Positions 40,567 through 50,201 of a DNA stretch of 64,000 bases are shown piece after piece. This DNA is from Streptomyces lunaelactis. GTDB taxonomy: Bacteria > Actinomycetota > Actinomycetes > Streptomycetales > Streptomycetaceae. Numbering within the stretch: position 1 is the stretch's first letter; each line of letters starts with the position of its first letter. The notes under the pieces are model-generated. The model ran no database searches. It had not been told where the DNA came from and worked only from the letters and a program-made list of their open reading frames with translations. The position numbers and the translations under genes are program-made. The DNA is taken from contig NZ_CP026304.1 of assembly GCF_003054555.1 (NCBI RefSeq), forward strand, positions 6,262,001 to 6,326,000, given 5' to 3'.

Positions 40567-40596
40567 TTCTGAGCAGCGCTGCGTTCGGGGTATGAT
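40567..40596 (+). promoter_or_regulatory. tRNA-Thr promoter
   Basis: TTCTGA (40567-40572) and TATGAT (40591-40596) are separated by 18 bases and end 25 bases before the tRNA. The -10 is close to consensus. This gives the tRNA its own transcript after the rrn terminator. Confidence 0.5.
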
Positions 40597-40621
40597 CTAT
40601 CCCGTTGCCGCAGCGCAGCAC

Positions 40622-40694
40622 GCCCCAATAGCTCAGTCGGTAGAGCGTCTCCATGGTAAGGAGAAGGTCTACGGTTCGATTCCGTATTGGGGCT
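40622..40694 (+). tRNA. tRNA-Thr (anticodon GGT)
   Basis: This 73-nt cloverleaf has acceptor GCCCCAA paired with TTGGGGC, a D-stem GCTC/GAGC, an anticodon stem TCTCC/GGAGA with loop ATGGTAA giving anticodon GGT (reads ACC/ACT), and a T-arm TACGG/CCGTA with the TTCGATT loop. The CCA end is not encoded (GCT then CAG). It reads threonine codons. Confidence 0.97.
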
Positions 40695-40701
40695 CAGCAA
40701 T

Positions 40702-40742
40702 GCAGAAGGCCCCCGCCAAGTGGCGGGGGCCTTCTGCGTTTT
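40702..40742. terminator. Perfect 16-bp hairpin, tRNA-Thr terminator (possibly bidirectional)
   Basis: GCAGAAGGCCCCCGCC (40702-40717) pairs with all of GGCGGGGGCCTTCTGC (40722-40737) around an AAGT loop, followed by GTTTT. It ends 10 bases before the stop of the convergent phosphatase gene, so it may end both transcripts. Confidence 0.92.
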
Positions 40743-40751
40743 GAGGCGCGC

Positions 40752-43406
40752 TCAGACCTTGTGGGGCTCCGGCAGGCGCATGGCGAGGATGGCCATGTCG
40801 TCGGAGGCCGGCTCGGCGGCGAAGCGTTCGACCGCGCGCAGGACGCGGGTGGCGACCGCGCCCGCCGTGAGGCCGGTGCAGGTGGTGAGGACGTCGATCA
40901 GGCCGTCGTCGCCCAGCATGCGGGTCCCCTCGCGGCGTTCGGTGACGCCGTCGGTGACGCAGAGCAGGACGTCGCCCGGGTTGAGGGTCACCACCTGTTC
41001 GTACAGCTCCAGGTCCTCCATGACGCCGAGGAGCGGCTGCGGTTCCGCGGCAGTTTCTACGCTGCCGTCCTGGCGCAGGCGCAGGGGGAGCGGGTGGCCG
41101 GCGCAGACAATCTTGAGGACCGCGCTGCCGTCCTCCTGTGGCCACAACTCGCCGTAAAGGAGCGTCAGGAAGCGGCTGCGGGCGCCCTCGTCGAGGATCG
41201 CCGCGTTCAGGCGCTCCAGGACCGCGGGGCCGCCGAAGCCCTCGCGGGCGAGGAGGCGCAGTGCGTGCCGGGCCAGGCCGGTGACGGCCGCGGCTTCCGG
41301 GCCCGTACCGCAGACGTCGCCGATGGCGAAGCCGTACGCGCCGTCGCGGATCGGGAAGAGGTCGTAGAAGTCGCCGCCGACTTCGTTGCCTTCGCCGGCC
41401 GCGCGGTAGATGACCTCGACCTCGACGCCGGGGATCTGGGGGAGTCCCGGCGGCAGCAGGCTGCGCTGGAGGGACTGGCTGATGGCCATGCGCTCGGAGT
41501 ACAGACGGGCGTTGTCCAGGGCGAGGGCGGCCCGGCGGGAGAGGTCCTCGGCGAGTTCCAGGATTTCCTGGCGGAAGTGGTCGTCGGTGGGCTTGCCGAG
41601 GGTCAGCATGCCGATGACGCGGTTGCGGGCCACAAGGGGGAGTACGACCGTCTCGCCGCCGACCGCTGCCGCTGTGGCGAGGGTGGTGCCGATGCCGGAG
41701 GAGACCGGCGGGCTGGAGCCCAGGCCGAGTTCGCGCTTGGAGGTGCGCAGGGCGGCCCGCTGGGCGGCGTTGGCGGGCGCCGTCCACACGCGGGCGCCCG
41801 GCGTCGGGACCGGGTCGGGCGGGTCGATCTTGGAGAGGAGGGCCTTGAGGCCGTCGATTCTTTCCTCGTCCTCGTGCAGCACGTAGCTGAGGTAGGGATC
41901 CGAGGCCTGGTCGGCGATTGTGTAGACGGCGCACCAGGTGGCGAGGGTGGGGACCGTCATCTGGGCCATCAGCGCCAGTGTCTGGTCCCGGTCGAGCGTT
42001 CCGGCGAGCAGGTCGGAGGCTTCGACGAGGAAGGAGAGGGAACCGCGGCGCAGGCGTTCCAGTTCGCCCAGGCGGGCCGATTCGACGGCCAGGGCGATCC
42101 GGTCGGCGGCGAACTGGAGGCGCAGGGCTTCCTCGTTGGAGTACCGGCCGGCGGATTCGGCGGCGACTCCGAGAGAGCCAGTGAGGCGGCCCTCGACCTT
42201 GAGCGGGACCGTGACGACCGAGCGCATGCCGGTGGCGTTGAGCAGTGGGACGGCGCCGGGGACGGCTGTGAGGTCCTCGTGGACGGCAGGCATGCGGGCG
42301 GAGCCGTAGCGGCCGGTGCCGGCTTCCACCGGGACGCGGGCGAAGCGCTGGCGGGCCGACGGGAGGCCGGTGGAGGCCCGTACTTCCAGCTCGGTCTCGT
42401 CGTCGGTGGCCAGCAGCAGGAAAGCGGCGTCGCCGTCGAGCATGTCGCGGGCGCGCTCGACGGTGCGCTGGAGAAGGCCGTCGAGGTCGTCGGGGGCGGG
42501 GGAGCCGATGAAGACCTCGAACGGGTCGGCGGCGTGGCTGTCGGCGCCCGAGTCGGTGACGGGGGCGCGCTGCGGGGTCTGCAGCACGGCGCGTTCGTCG
42601 TCGCGTACGAGCAGACAGACCGTGGAGGGCTCACCGTTGGTGTCCCGTACCCGAAGGTGCGATGCGTAGACGGGGACGACGCGGCCGTCGGTGCCGCGGA
42701 TGCCGTAGCTGCCTTCCCAGCGGGAGAGCTGGAGCGCCTCGGCGATGCCGGTGCCGATGCCGGGAGTGTGCGGCCAGGCGGCGAAGTCGGTCAGTGGTTT
42801 GCCCATGACCTGGTCGGCGGCGTACCCGAAGAGGCGCTCGGCGTCCTCGTTCCAGACGACGATCGCGCCGGTCCGGTCGATCTGGGTGACGGCGACGCGT
42901 ACGCGCTCGTCGGCGACCGGGAGGAGGGCGACGGGCAGCACAGGGCCGGCCGAGCGGGCGCCCACCGGGCGCTGGGGGAGGTCGAGTTGGAACCACACCT
43001 GTTTGTAGGTGGGGGTGTACTCGACGCCCCAGCGGGAGGCGAGGGCGGCGCACAGCAGCAGTCCCCGGCCGTTCTCGCGGTCGGGGCTGCCGAGCGACAG
43101 GCCGGTGCCCTGTATGGGGATTTCGCGCTCCGGGTAGCGGTCGGCGACTTCGACCCGTACGGAGTCCTCCGTGCGCAGACAGAGCACATCGGCGGAGGTG
43201 CCGGCGTGCACGACGGCATTGGTGACCAGCTCGCTGGTGAGGACCACGGCGTCGTCGACGACATCGGAGTACCCCCACCCCTGCAGGGTGTCGCGGACAA
43301 AGGCGCGGGCGGTCGCGACGGACCGCCCGACGGGGTCGAAGCTGGCAGCCGCCCGCGCGGTGATCACAGAACTCCTCGTACGCGTCTCGACGCCCGGCTC
43401 TGCCAT
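40752..43406 (-). CDS. SpoIIE-type PP2C phosphatase with anti-sigma-like ATPase, PAS and GAF domains
   Basis: This 884-aa multidomain signalling protein carries in order: a GHKL ATPase of the anti-sigma factor type (about 10-135; N-box ELVTNAVVHA, G-box ENGRGLLL), a PAS domain (about 185-290; VVWNEDAERLFGYAADQVMG), two GAF domains (about 320-460 and 480-650), and a C-terminal SpoIIE/PP2C phosphatase (about 660-880; EVGGDFYDLF, GDVCGTGPEAA, CVTDGVTE). The family couples signal sensing to dephosphorylation of anti-anti-sigma proteins. ATG 43406 is preferred because GGGGAGGGG lies upstream and the ATPase starts soon after; a start 15 codons earlier is possible. It is divergent from the hybrid kinase. 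No membrane segment is seen. Confidence 0.92.
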   Translation of the reverse strand: MAEPGVETRTRSSVITARAAASFDPVGRSVATARAFVRDTLQGWGYSDVVDDAVVLTSELVTNAVVHAGTSADVLCLRTEDSVRVEVADRYPEREIPIQGTGLSLGSPDRENGRGLLLCAALASRWGVEYTPTYKQVWFQLDLPQRPVGARSAGPVLPVALLPVADERVRVAVTQIDRTGAIVVWNEDAERLFGYAADQVMGKPLTDFAAWPHTPGIGTGIAEALQLSRWEGSYGIRGTDGRVVPVYASHLRVRDTNGEPSTVCLLVRDDERAVLQTPQRAPVTDSGADSHAADPFEVFIGSPAPDDLDGLLQRTVERARDMLDGDAAFLLLATDDETELEVRASTGLPSARQRFARVPVEAGTGRYGSARMPAVHEDLTAVPGAVPLLNATGMRSVVTVPLKVEGRLTGSLGVAAESAGRYSNEEALRLQFAADRIALAVESARLGELERLRRGSLSFLVEASDLLAGTLDRDQTLALMAQMTVPTLATWCAVYTIADQASDPYLSYVLHEDEERIDGLKALLSKIDPPDPVPTPGARVWTAPANAAQRAALRTSKRELGLGSSPPVSSGIGTTLATAAAVGGETVVLPLVARNRVIGMLTLGKPTDDHFRQEILELAEDLSRRAALALDNARLYSERMAISQSLQRSLLPPGLPQIPGVEVEVIYRAAGEGNEVGGDFYDLFPIRDGAYGFAIGDVCGTGPEAAAVTGLARHALRLLAREGFGGPAVLERLNAAILDEGARSRFLTLLYGELWPQEDGSAVLKIVCAGHPLPLRLRQDGSVETAAEPQPLLGVMEDLELYEQVVTLNPGDVLLCVTDGVTERREGTRMLGDDGLIDVLTTCTGLTAGAVATRVLRAVERFAAEPASDDMAILAMRLPEPHKV

Positions 43407-43674
43407 GATCGGCCTGCCCCTCCCCGTGCCCGGTGGTAGTACTTGCCCCACACCGCCCCCGCCGGGCGGACCGGGGCGGCTGGACAGCCGGATGCCAGGT
43501 TACTTACCTTCGCTGTCCGAGCGGATGCCGGTCGCCGCTGTTTCCGCCTACCGGGGGCGGGGACGCTATGCGAAGCTGCCGAACTGTTATGGCCTGGTTC
43601 GGCCATGGTGAAACACTGGGCAGGCTTCTTGAGAGAGCCCGGGCAGTACGGTCAACCCCTGCGGGAGGGACACG

Positions 43675-46600
43675 GTGGAGTCTGACGTGGCGGCGCGTGG
43701 CAAGAACACGCGCGCGAAGGGCGGACGGTCCCGGAACAATGGGACGACCGAAGTGGACACAGCGGCCCTGAACAGGCTGCTGGCGGCTCTCGTGTCGATG
43801 CGGGACGGGAATTTCCGCCGGCGTCTGACCGTGTCGGGCGACGATGTGATGGCCGAGATCGCGGCCGTCTACAACGAGGTCGCGGACCGTAATCTGCACC
43901 TCACGGGCGAGTTGGCGCGCGTACGCAGGATGGTCGGGCGCGAGGGGAAGCTGACCGAGCGGCTGGAGACGGGGGCCTGCGAGGGCTCCTGGGCGTCCGC
44001 GATCGATGCCTCGAACGCGCTGGTGGACGATCTGGCGCGGCCGGTGTCCGAGGTGGGGCGGGTGCTCTCGGCGGTCGCCGAGGGCGACCTGGAGCAGCGT
44101 ATGGAGCTGCGCTCGCACTCCGTGGACGGGGCCGACGGGTCCGTACGGCCGCTGCGGGGCGAATTCCTGAAGGTCGCACGTACGGTCAACAACCTGGTCG
44201 ACCAGCTGTCGGCGTTCACCGACGAGGTGACGCGGGTGGCACTGGAGGTCGGTACCGAGGGCAAACTCGGTGGCCAGGCACAGGTGCGCGGAATGTCCGG
44301 TTCGTGGAAGGACCTCACGGATTCGGTCAACACCATGGCGTACCGACTGACCGCGCAGGTACGTGACATTGCTCTCGTCACCACGGCGGTCGCCAAGGGC
44401 GATCTGTCGCGCAAGGTCACCGTCCATGTGGCCGGCGAGATGCTGCAGCTGAAGAACACCGTCAACACGATGGTCGACCAGCTGTCCTCGTTTTCCTCCG
44501 AGGTGACCCGGGTGGCCCGGGAGGTGGGCACCGAGGGCGAGCTCGGTGGGCAGGCCGCGGTGCCGGGTGTGGCCGGGGTGTGGAAGGACCTCACCGATTC
44601 GGTGAACACCATGGCCGGAAACCTGACCTCGCAGGTGCGCGGGATCGCCGAGGTGACGACGGCCGTCGCGAATGGTGATCTGTCGCAGAAGGTCACGGTG
44701 AGCGCGCGTGGAGAGGTGGCGCAGCTCGCCGAGACGATCAACCAGATGACCGAGACGCTGCGTACGTTCGCGGACGAGGTCACGCGTGTGGCGAGCGAGG
44801 TCGGGGCCGAGGGTCTGCTCGGCGGTCAGGCGCAGGTGCCGGGCGCCGCGGGGACCTGGAAGGACCTCACGGACTCGGTGAACACCGTCTTCCGGAACCT
44901 GACCACCCAGGTGCGGGACATCGCGCAGGTGACGACGGCCGTCGCGAACGGTGATCTGTCGCAGAAGGTCACGGTCGATGTCGCGGGCGAGATGCTGGAG
45001 CTGAAGAACACCGTCAACACGATGGTGGACCAGCTGCAGTCCTTCGGTTCCGAGGTGACCCGGGTGGCCCGGGAGGTCGGCGTCGAGGGCCGCCTCGGCG
45101 GTCAGGCGGAGGTGCCCGGCGCGGCCGGGACGTGGAAGGACCTCACGGACTCGGTGAACACCGCGTTCCGTAACCTCACCGGTCAGGTGCGGGACATCGC
45201 GCAGGTGACGACGGCGGTCGCCAATGGTGATCTGTCGCAGAAGGTCACGGTCGATGTCGCGGGCGAGATGCTGGAGCTGAAGAACACCGTCAACACGATG
45301 GTGGCGCAGCTCTCCTCGTTCGCCGATCAGGTCACGCGGATGGCGCGGGACGTGGGTACGGAGGGCCGTCTCGGTGGCCAGGCGCGTGTCGACGGCGTCA
45401 GCGGTACGTGGAAGGAACTCACCGACTCCGTCAACTTCATGGCGGGGAATCTGACCTCGCAGGTGCGGCAGATCGCGCAGGTGACGACTGCCGTTGCCCG
45501 CGGTGATCTGTCGCAGAAGATCGACGTGGATGCGCGCGGCGAGATCCTGGAGCTGAAGAACACCATCAACACGATGGTCGACCAGCTCTCCGCCTTCGCG
45601 GAGCAAGTGACCCGGGTGGCCCGTGAGGTGGGTACGGACGGCCGGCTCGGTGGTCAGGCGCAGGTGCCGGGCGTCGCCGGAGTTTGGCGCGATCTGACCG
45701 ACTCGGTGAACGGCATGGCCGAGAACCTCACGGGTCAGGTCCGTAACATCGCGCAGGTCGCCACCGCCGTGGCCCGCGGCGATCTGTCGCAGAAGATCGA
45801 CGTGGATGCGCGCGGCGAGATCCTGGAGCTGAAGAACACCCTCAACACGATGGTGGACCAGCTCTCCAACTTCGCCGAGCAGGTGACCCGGGTGGCCCGG
45901 GAGGTGGGCACCGAGGGCATCCTCGGCGGCCAGGCCGAGGTGCAGGGCGTATCCGGCACCTGGAAGGACCTCACCCAGTCCGTCAACTTCATGGCGAACA
46001 ACCTGACTTCACAGGTGCGCAACATCGCCGAGGTCACCACTGCGGTCGCCAAGGGCGATCTGTCGAAGAAGATCACCGTCGATGCCAAGGGCGAGATCCT
46101 CGAGTTGGTGACGACGGTCAACACGATGGTCGACCAGCTTCTGGACTTCGCCGACGAGGTGACCAGGGTCGCCCGTGAGGTGGGTACGGAAGGTGTGCTG
46201 GGCGGCCAGGCCCGGGTGCGCGGTGTCACCGGCATCTGGAAGGACCTCAGCGACAACGTCAACCTGATGGCCAACAACCTCACCAATCAGGTGCGGAACA
46301 TCGCCCGGGTCTCGGCGGCGGTCGCCAACGGCGATCTGACGAAGAAGGTGACGGTCGAGGCGCGCGGCGAGGTCGCGGAGCTCGCCGAGACCGTCAACAC
46401 GATGGTGACGACCCTGTCGTCGTTCGCCGACGAGGTGACCCGCGTGGCCCGAGAGGTGGGCACGGAGGGCGAGCTGGGCGGTCAGGCCCATGTGCCGGGC
46501 GTCTCCGGTACGTGGAAGGACCTCACCGAGTCCGTGAACTCGATGGCGTCCAATCTGACCGGCCAGGTGCGGCAGATCGCCACGGTCACCACCGCCATCG

Positions 46601-49158
46601 CCAAGGGCGATCTCACCAGGAAGATCGACATCGATGCGCGGGGCGAGATCCTCGAGCTGAAGACCACCATCAACACCATGGTCGACCAGCTGTCCTCGTT
46701 CGCCGAGGAGGTCACCCGGGTGGCCCGCGAGGTGGGTACGGACGGACAGCTGGGCGGTCAGGCCCGGGTGCGGGACGTCGACGGCACCTGGCGCGACCTC
46801 ACCGAATCGGTGAACGAGATGGCCGGAAACCTCACTCGCCAGGTGCGCGCGATCGCCGCGGTGGCGACCGCGGTGACCCGCGGCGATCTGAACCTCAAGA
46901 TCGATGTGGACGCGGCGGGCGAGATCCAGGTCCTCCAGGACAACATCAACACGATGATCGCGAACCTCCGCGACACCACCCTCGCCAACGAGGAACAGGA
47001 CTGGCTCAAGGGCAACCTGGCCCGCATCTCCGGTCTGATGCAGGGCCGGCGCGACCTCGAGGACGTGGCGTCGCTGATCATGAGCGAGCTCACCCCGGTG
47101 GTCTCGGCTCAGCACGGAGCGTTCTTCCTGGCCATGCAGACGGGTTCCGGCGCCGATGTGTCGGCGGCGAGCGGGGAGAGCTCGTACGAACTGTGCATGC
47201 GCGGCAGTTACGGCTACTCCGCCGGTCTGATGCCGACGTCGTTCCGGCCGGGCGAGACGCTGATCGGCACCGCCGCGGAGGAGAAGCGGACCATCCAGGT
47301 CAATGTGCCGCCGGGCTATCTGAGGATCTCCTCGGGGCTCGGGGAGGCCTCGCCGGCGTATGTGATCGTGCTGCCGGTGCTCTTCGAGGGGAAGGTCCTC
47401 GGTGTGATCGAGCTGGCGTCGTTCCAGCCCTTCACCCAGATCCAGCGGGACTTCCTCAACCAGATCGCCGAGATGATCGCGACGAGCGTCAACACCATCA
47501 GCGTCAATACGAAGACCGAGGTGCTGCTCAAGCAGTCGCAGGAGCTGACCGAGCAGCTGCGTGAGCGCTCCGCGGAGCTGGAGAACCGGCAGAAGGCGCT
47601 GCAGGCGTCCAACGCCGAACTGGAGGAGAAGGCCGAGCTGCTGGCCCAGCAGAACCGCGACATCGAGGTGAAGAACACCGAGATCGAAGAGGCCAGGCAG
47701 GTCCTCGAGGAGCGTGCCGAGCAGCTCGCGGTGTCGATGCGCTACAAGTCGGAGTTCCTGGCGAACATGTCGCACGAGCTGCGGACGCCGCTCAACTCCC
47801 TGTTGATCCTGGCCAAGTTGCTCGCCGACAACGCCGAGGGCAATCTCTCGCCGAAGCAGGTGGAGTTCGCCGAGACGATCCACGGTGCCGGGTCCGACCT
47901 GCTGCAACTGATCAACGACATCCTCGATCTGTCGAAGGTCGAGGCGGGCAAGATGGATGTCAGCCCGACCCGTATCGCGCTGGTCCAGCTCGTGGACTAT
48001 GTGGAGGCGACCTTCCGGCCACTGACCGCGGAGAAGGGTCTCGATTTCTCCGTACGGGTCTCGCCGGAGCTGCCCGCGACCCTGCACACCGACGAGCAGC
48101 GGCTGCTGCAGGTGCTGCGCAACCTCCTGTCCAACGCGGTGAAGTTCACCGACAGCGGTGCGGTGGAGCTGGTGATCCGGCCGGCGAGCGCCGATGTGCC
48201 GCAGTCGATCCGCGAGCAGTTGCTGGAGGCCGGTTCGCTGCGTGAAATGGACGGCGATCTGATCGCCTTCTCGGTGACCGATACCGGTATCGGGATCGCG
48301 GCGGGGAAGATGCGCGTGATCTTCGAGGCGTTCAAGCAGGCGGACGGCACGACCAGCCGCAAGTACGGCGGTACGGGCCTCGGTCTGTCGATCAGCCGGG
48401 AGATCGCCCGGCTTCTGGGCGGCGAGATCCACGCGGCGAGCGAACCGGGCCGTGGCTCGACGTTCACTCTTTATCTGCCCCTTCACCCGAGCGAACTGCC
48501 GCCGCAGGGCTACCCGCAGCTCGGCCCCGGCGCCGCCGACCCGCAGGGCGCCGTCGACGACGGTTTTGAGGACGGGGTCCAGCAGACGCATGCGCAGCCG
48601 TCCGCGCACGCCGACACGCACTCGGGTCCGGCAGCGCTGTTCAGGCGGCGCCGCAAGGCGCTCGGCGCCATGGACCAGCGGTCCGCGCTGCCGGGCCAGG
48701 GCGGGTCCGCCGCGGGCCAGGAGCAGTGGGCCGGGGCGAACGGCGCCCAGGAGGCGCCGGAGCCGAGGCGCACCTTCAGCTTCGAGGGCGAGAAGGTGCT
48801 GATCGTCGATGACGACATCCGCAATGTCTTCGCGCTCACCAGCGTGCTGGAGCAGCACGGTCTGTCGGTGCTGTACGCGGAGAACGGGCGCGAGGGCATC
48901 GAAGTCCTGGAGCAGCACGACGATGTGACGGTCGTACTGATGGACATCATGATGCCGGAGATGGACGGGTATGCGACGACGACCGCGATCCGCAGGATGC
49001 CGCAGTTCGCCGGGTTGCCGATCATCGCGCTCACCGCGAAGGCGATGAAGGGCGACCGGGAGAAGGCCATCGAGTCCGGAGCTTCCGACTACGTCACCAA
49101 GCCGGTGGATCCTGACCATTTGCTCTCTGTGATGGAGCAGTGGATGCGCGGGGAGTGA
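43675..49158 (+). CDS. osaA: Giant hybrid histidine kinase with HAMP repeat array (OsaA-like)
   Basis: This 1827-aa cytoplasmic sensor kinase starts at GTG 43675, after GGGAGGGA. Residues about 25-180 are diverged HAMP-like; 183-1102 are ten exact 92-residue units (each two HAMP-type helices pairs with motifs [27 protein letters not shown], VTTAVAxGDLS). A GAF domain follows (about 1115-1275), then a coiled coil (1280-1355), HisKA with His1367 ([11 protein letters not shown]), HATPase ([23 protein letters not shown]) and, after a Pro/Gln-rich linker, a receiver domain with Asp1757 ([13 protein letters not shown]). No membrane helix is evident. Structure and the neighbouring regulator match OsaA of Streptomyces, tied to osmotic adaptation and development. 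Confidence 0.9.
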   Translation: MESDVAARGKNTRAKGGRSRNNGTTEVDTAALNRLLAALVSMRDGNFRRRLTVSGDDVMAEIAAVYNEVADRNLHLTGELARVRRMVGREGKLTERLETGACEGSWASAIDASNALVDDLARPVSEVGRVLSAVAEGDLEQRMELRSHSVDGADGSVRPLRGEFLKVARTVNNLVDQLSAFTDEVTRVALEVGTEGKLGGQAQVRGMSGSWKDLTDSVNTMAYRLTAQVRDIALVTTAVAKGDLSRKVTVHVAGEMLQLKNTVNTMVDQLSSFSSEVTRVAREVGTEGELGGQAAVPGVAGVWKDLTDSVNTMAGNLTSQVRGIAEVTTAVANGDLSQKVTVSARGEVAQLAETINQMTETLRTFADEVTRVASEVGAEGLLGGQAQVPGAAGTWKDLTDSVNTVFRNLTTQVRDIAQVTTAVANGDLSQKVTVDVAGEMLELKNTVNTMVDQLQSFGSEVTRVAREVGVEGRLGGQAEVPGAAGTWKDLTDSVNTAFRNLTGQVRDIAQVTTAVANGDLSQKVTVDVAGEMLELKNTVNTMVAQLSSFADQVTRMARDVGTEGRLGGQARVDGVSGTWKELTDSVNFMAGNLTSQVRQIAQVTTAVARGDLSQKIDVDARGEILELKNTINTMVDQLSAFAEQVTRVAREVGTDGRLGGQAQVPGVAGVWRDLTDSVNGMAENLTGQVRNIAQVATAVARGDLSQKIDVDARGEILELKNTLNTMVDQLSNFAEQVTRVAREVGTEGILGGQAEVQGVSGTWKDLTQSVNFMANNLTSQVRNIAEVTTAVAKGDLSKKITVDAKGEILELVTTVNTMVDQLLDFADEVTRVAREVGTEGVLGGQARVRGVTGIWKDLSDNVNLMANNLTNQVRNIARVSAAVANGDLTKKVTVEARGEVAELAETVNTMVTTLSSFADEVTRVAREVGTEGELGGQAHVPGVSGTWKDLTESVNSMASNLTGQVRQIATVTTAIAKGDLTRKIDIDARGEILELKTTINTMVDQLSSFAEEVTRVAREVGTDGQLGGQARVRDVDGTWRDLTESVNEMAGNLTRQVRAIAAVATAVTRGDLNLKIDVDAAGEIQVLQDNINTMIANLRDTTLANEEQDWLKGNLARISGLMQGRRDLEDVASLIMSELTPVVSAQHGAFFLAMQTGSGADVSAASGESSYELCMRGSYGYSAGLMPTSFRPGETLIGTAAEEKRTIQVNVPPGYLRISSGLGEASPAYVIVLPVLFEGKVLGVIELASFQPFTQIQRDFLNQIAEMIATSVNTISVNTKTEVLLKQSQELTEQLRERSAELENRQKALQASNAELEEKAELLAQQNRDIEVKNTEIEEARQVLEERAEQLAVSMRYKSEFLANMSHELRTPLNSLLILAKLLADNAEGNLSPKQVEFAETIHGAGSDLLQLINDILDLSKVEAGKMDVSPTRIALVQLVDYVEATFRPLTAEKGLDFSVRVSPELPATLHTDEQRLLQVLRNLLSNAVKFTDSGAVELVIRPASADVPQSIREQLLEAGSLREMDGDLIAFSVTDTGIGIAAGKMRVIFEAFKQADGTTSRKYGGTGLGLSISREIARLLGGEIHAASEPGRGSTFTLYLPLHPSELPPQGYPQLGPGAADPQGAVDDGFEDGVQQTHAQPSAHADTHSGPAALFRRRRKALGAMDQRSALPGQGGSAAGQEQWAGANGAQEAPEPRRTFSFEGEKVLIVDDDIRNVFALTSVLEQHGLSVLYAENGREGIEVLEQHDDVTVVLMDIMMPEMDGYATTTAIRRMPQFAGLPIIALTAKAMKGDREKAIESGASDYVTKPVDPDHLLSVMEQWMRGE
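44221..46980 (+). repeat. Ten in-frame tandem 276-bp HAMP repeats
   Basis: The codons for the (D/E)-(E/Q)-VTR motif recur every 276 bases from 44221 to 46705 with no insertion or deletion: ten units of 92 residues. Each carries the GGQA and GDL halves, so about twenty HAMP-type modules in all. Neighbouring units are highly similar at DNA level, for example 44900-45030 against 45176-45306, which makes this stretch prone to recombination and to assembly error. Confidence 0.93.
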
Positions 49159-49402
49159 TCGACGCCTGCATGAATCCTCGCGAGTTGCTGACTGACTGTG
49201 GCCGAAGGCGTGTGAGGCGGCGGTATTCGGGGAACCTTCTGGTCTCCCGCTACGTTTCTGCTTCGTGCACTGTGACATCGCGGTGACAGGGTGTGGCGAC
49301 GGGCGGGGTGCGGCTACCATGACCGGCACAAGGACGGGCGACGCAAGGGAGTCGTCCCCTGGGGCGGCGCCCGGTGCACTTCCGGGGCGAGGAGGACGGG
49401 CC

Positions 49403-50086
49403 ATGGTGCAGAAGGCCAAGATCCTCCTGGTCGATGACCGGCCGGAGAATCTGCTGGCGCTGGAGGCCATCCTCTCTGCGCTCGATCAGACGCTGGTGCG
49501 GGCATCGTCAGGGGAGGAAGCGCTCAAAGCGCTGCTGACGGACGATTTCGCGGTCATTCTGCTGGATGTCCAGATGCCAGGAATGGACGGATTCGAAACG
49601 GCCGCGCACATCAAGCGCCGTGAGCGGACCCGGGACATCCCGATCATCTTTCTCACCGCGATCAACCACGGCCCGCACCACACCTTCCGGGGTTACGCCG
49701 CGGGCGCGGTCGACTACATCTCCAAGCCGTTCGATCCATGGGTGCTGCGTGCGAAGGTCTCGGTCTTCGTCGAGCTGTACATGAAGAACTGCCAACTGCG
49801 TGAGCAGGCCGCGCTCCTCCGGCTCCAGCTGGAGGGTGGCGGCCAGGCGAACCACGGCGCCACCAAGGAGCCCGCGGGCCTCCTTGCCGAACTTTCCGCG
49901 CGGCTCGCGGCAGTTGAGGAGCAGGCGGAAGCCCTCTCCAAACAGCTCGACGACGACTCGGCGGACGCCGCGGCCGTCGCCACCGCAGCCCATCTCGAAC
50001 GCAAACTGACCGGTCTTCGCCGGGCCCTGGACGCGCTGGAACCGGGCACCGGCGGCGCTACGCCGAGCCTTCCCTCGCAGAACTGA
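49403..50086 (+). CDS. osaB: Response regulator without DNA-binding domain (OsaB-like)
   Basis: This 227-aa protein has an N-terminal receiver domain (about 4-125): acidic pair in ILLVDDRPENLLAL, phosphoacceptor Asp in VILLDVQMPGMDG, Thr in FLTAINHG and Lys in DYISKPFDP. The rest is a coiled-coil-like helix (LREQAALLRLQLEGG, LAELSARLAAVEEQAEALSK) and a short tail, with no DNA-binding or enzymatic output domain. ATG 49403 has GAGGAGG 8 bases upstream; longer frames lack support. It lies 244 bases after the hybrid kinase. In Streptomyces the OsaA-OsaB pair is linked to osmoadaptation, and OsaB is known to lack an output domain. Confidence 0.88.
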   Translation: MVQKAKILLVDDRPENLLALEAILSALDQTLVRASSGEEALKALLTDDFAVILLDVQMPGMDGFETAAHIKRRERTRDIPIIFLTAINHGPHHTFRGYAAGAVDYISKPFDPWVLRAKVSVFVELYMKNCQLREQAALLRLQLEGGGQANHGATKEPAGLLAELSARLAAVEEQAEALSKQLDDDSADAAAVATAAHLERKLTGLRRALDALEPGTGGATPSLPSQN

Positions 50087-50201
50087 ACCGCTGCCGCACG
50101 CTTGAGGAAGCGTCAGCTTCCCGTCTCCGCATGGACGACACGAACGGGTGAAGCAGTGGGCACACGTGTCCGCTGCCGTCGACACCGGTAACCTCACCAC
50201 C

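Noticed and set aside
40653..43439. 928-codon plus-strand frame across the phosphatase
   Set aside because: It runs from inside the tRNA gene and is the mirror of the SpoIIE/GAF/PAS protein.
44221..46980. Array-like regular repeats as a possible CRISPR
   Set aside because: The period is 276 bp, the repeats are in frame within a coding gene, there are no short spacers and no cas genes.
46009..49470. 1153-codon and 700-codon minus-strand frames under the hybrid kinase
   Set aside because: They mirror the HAMP repeats and kinase domains; the plus strand has all catalytic motifs.
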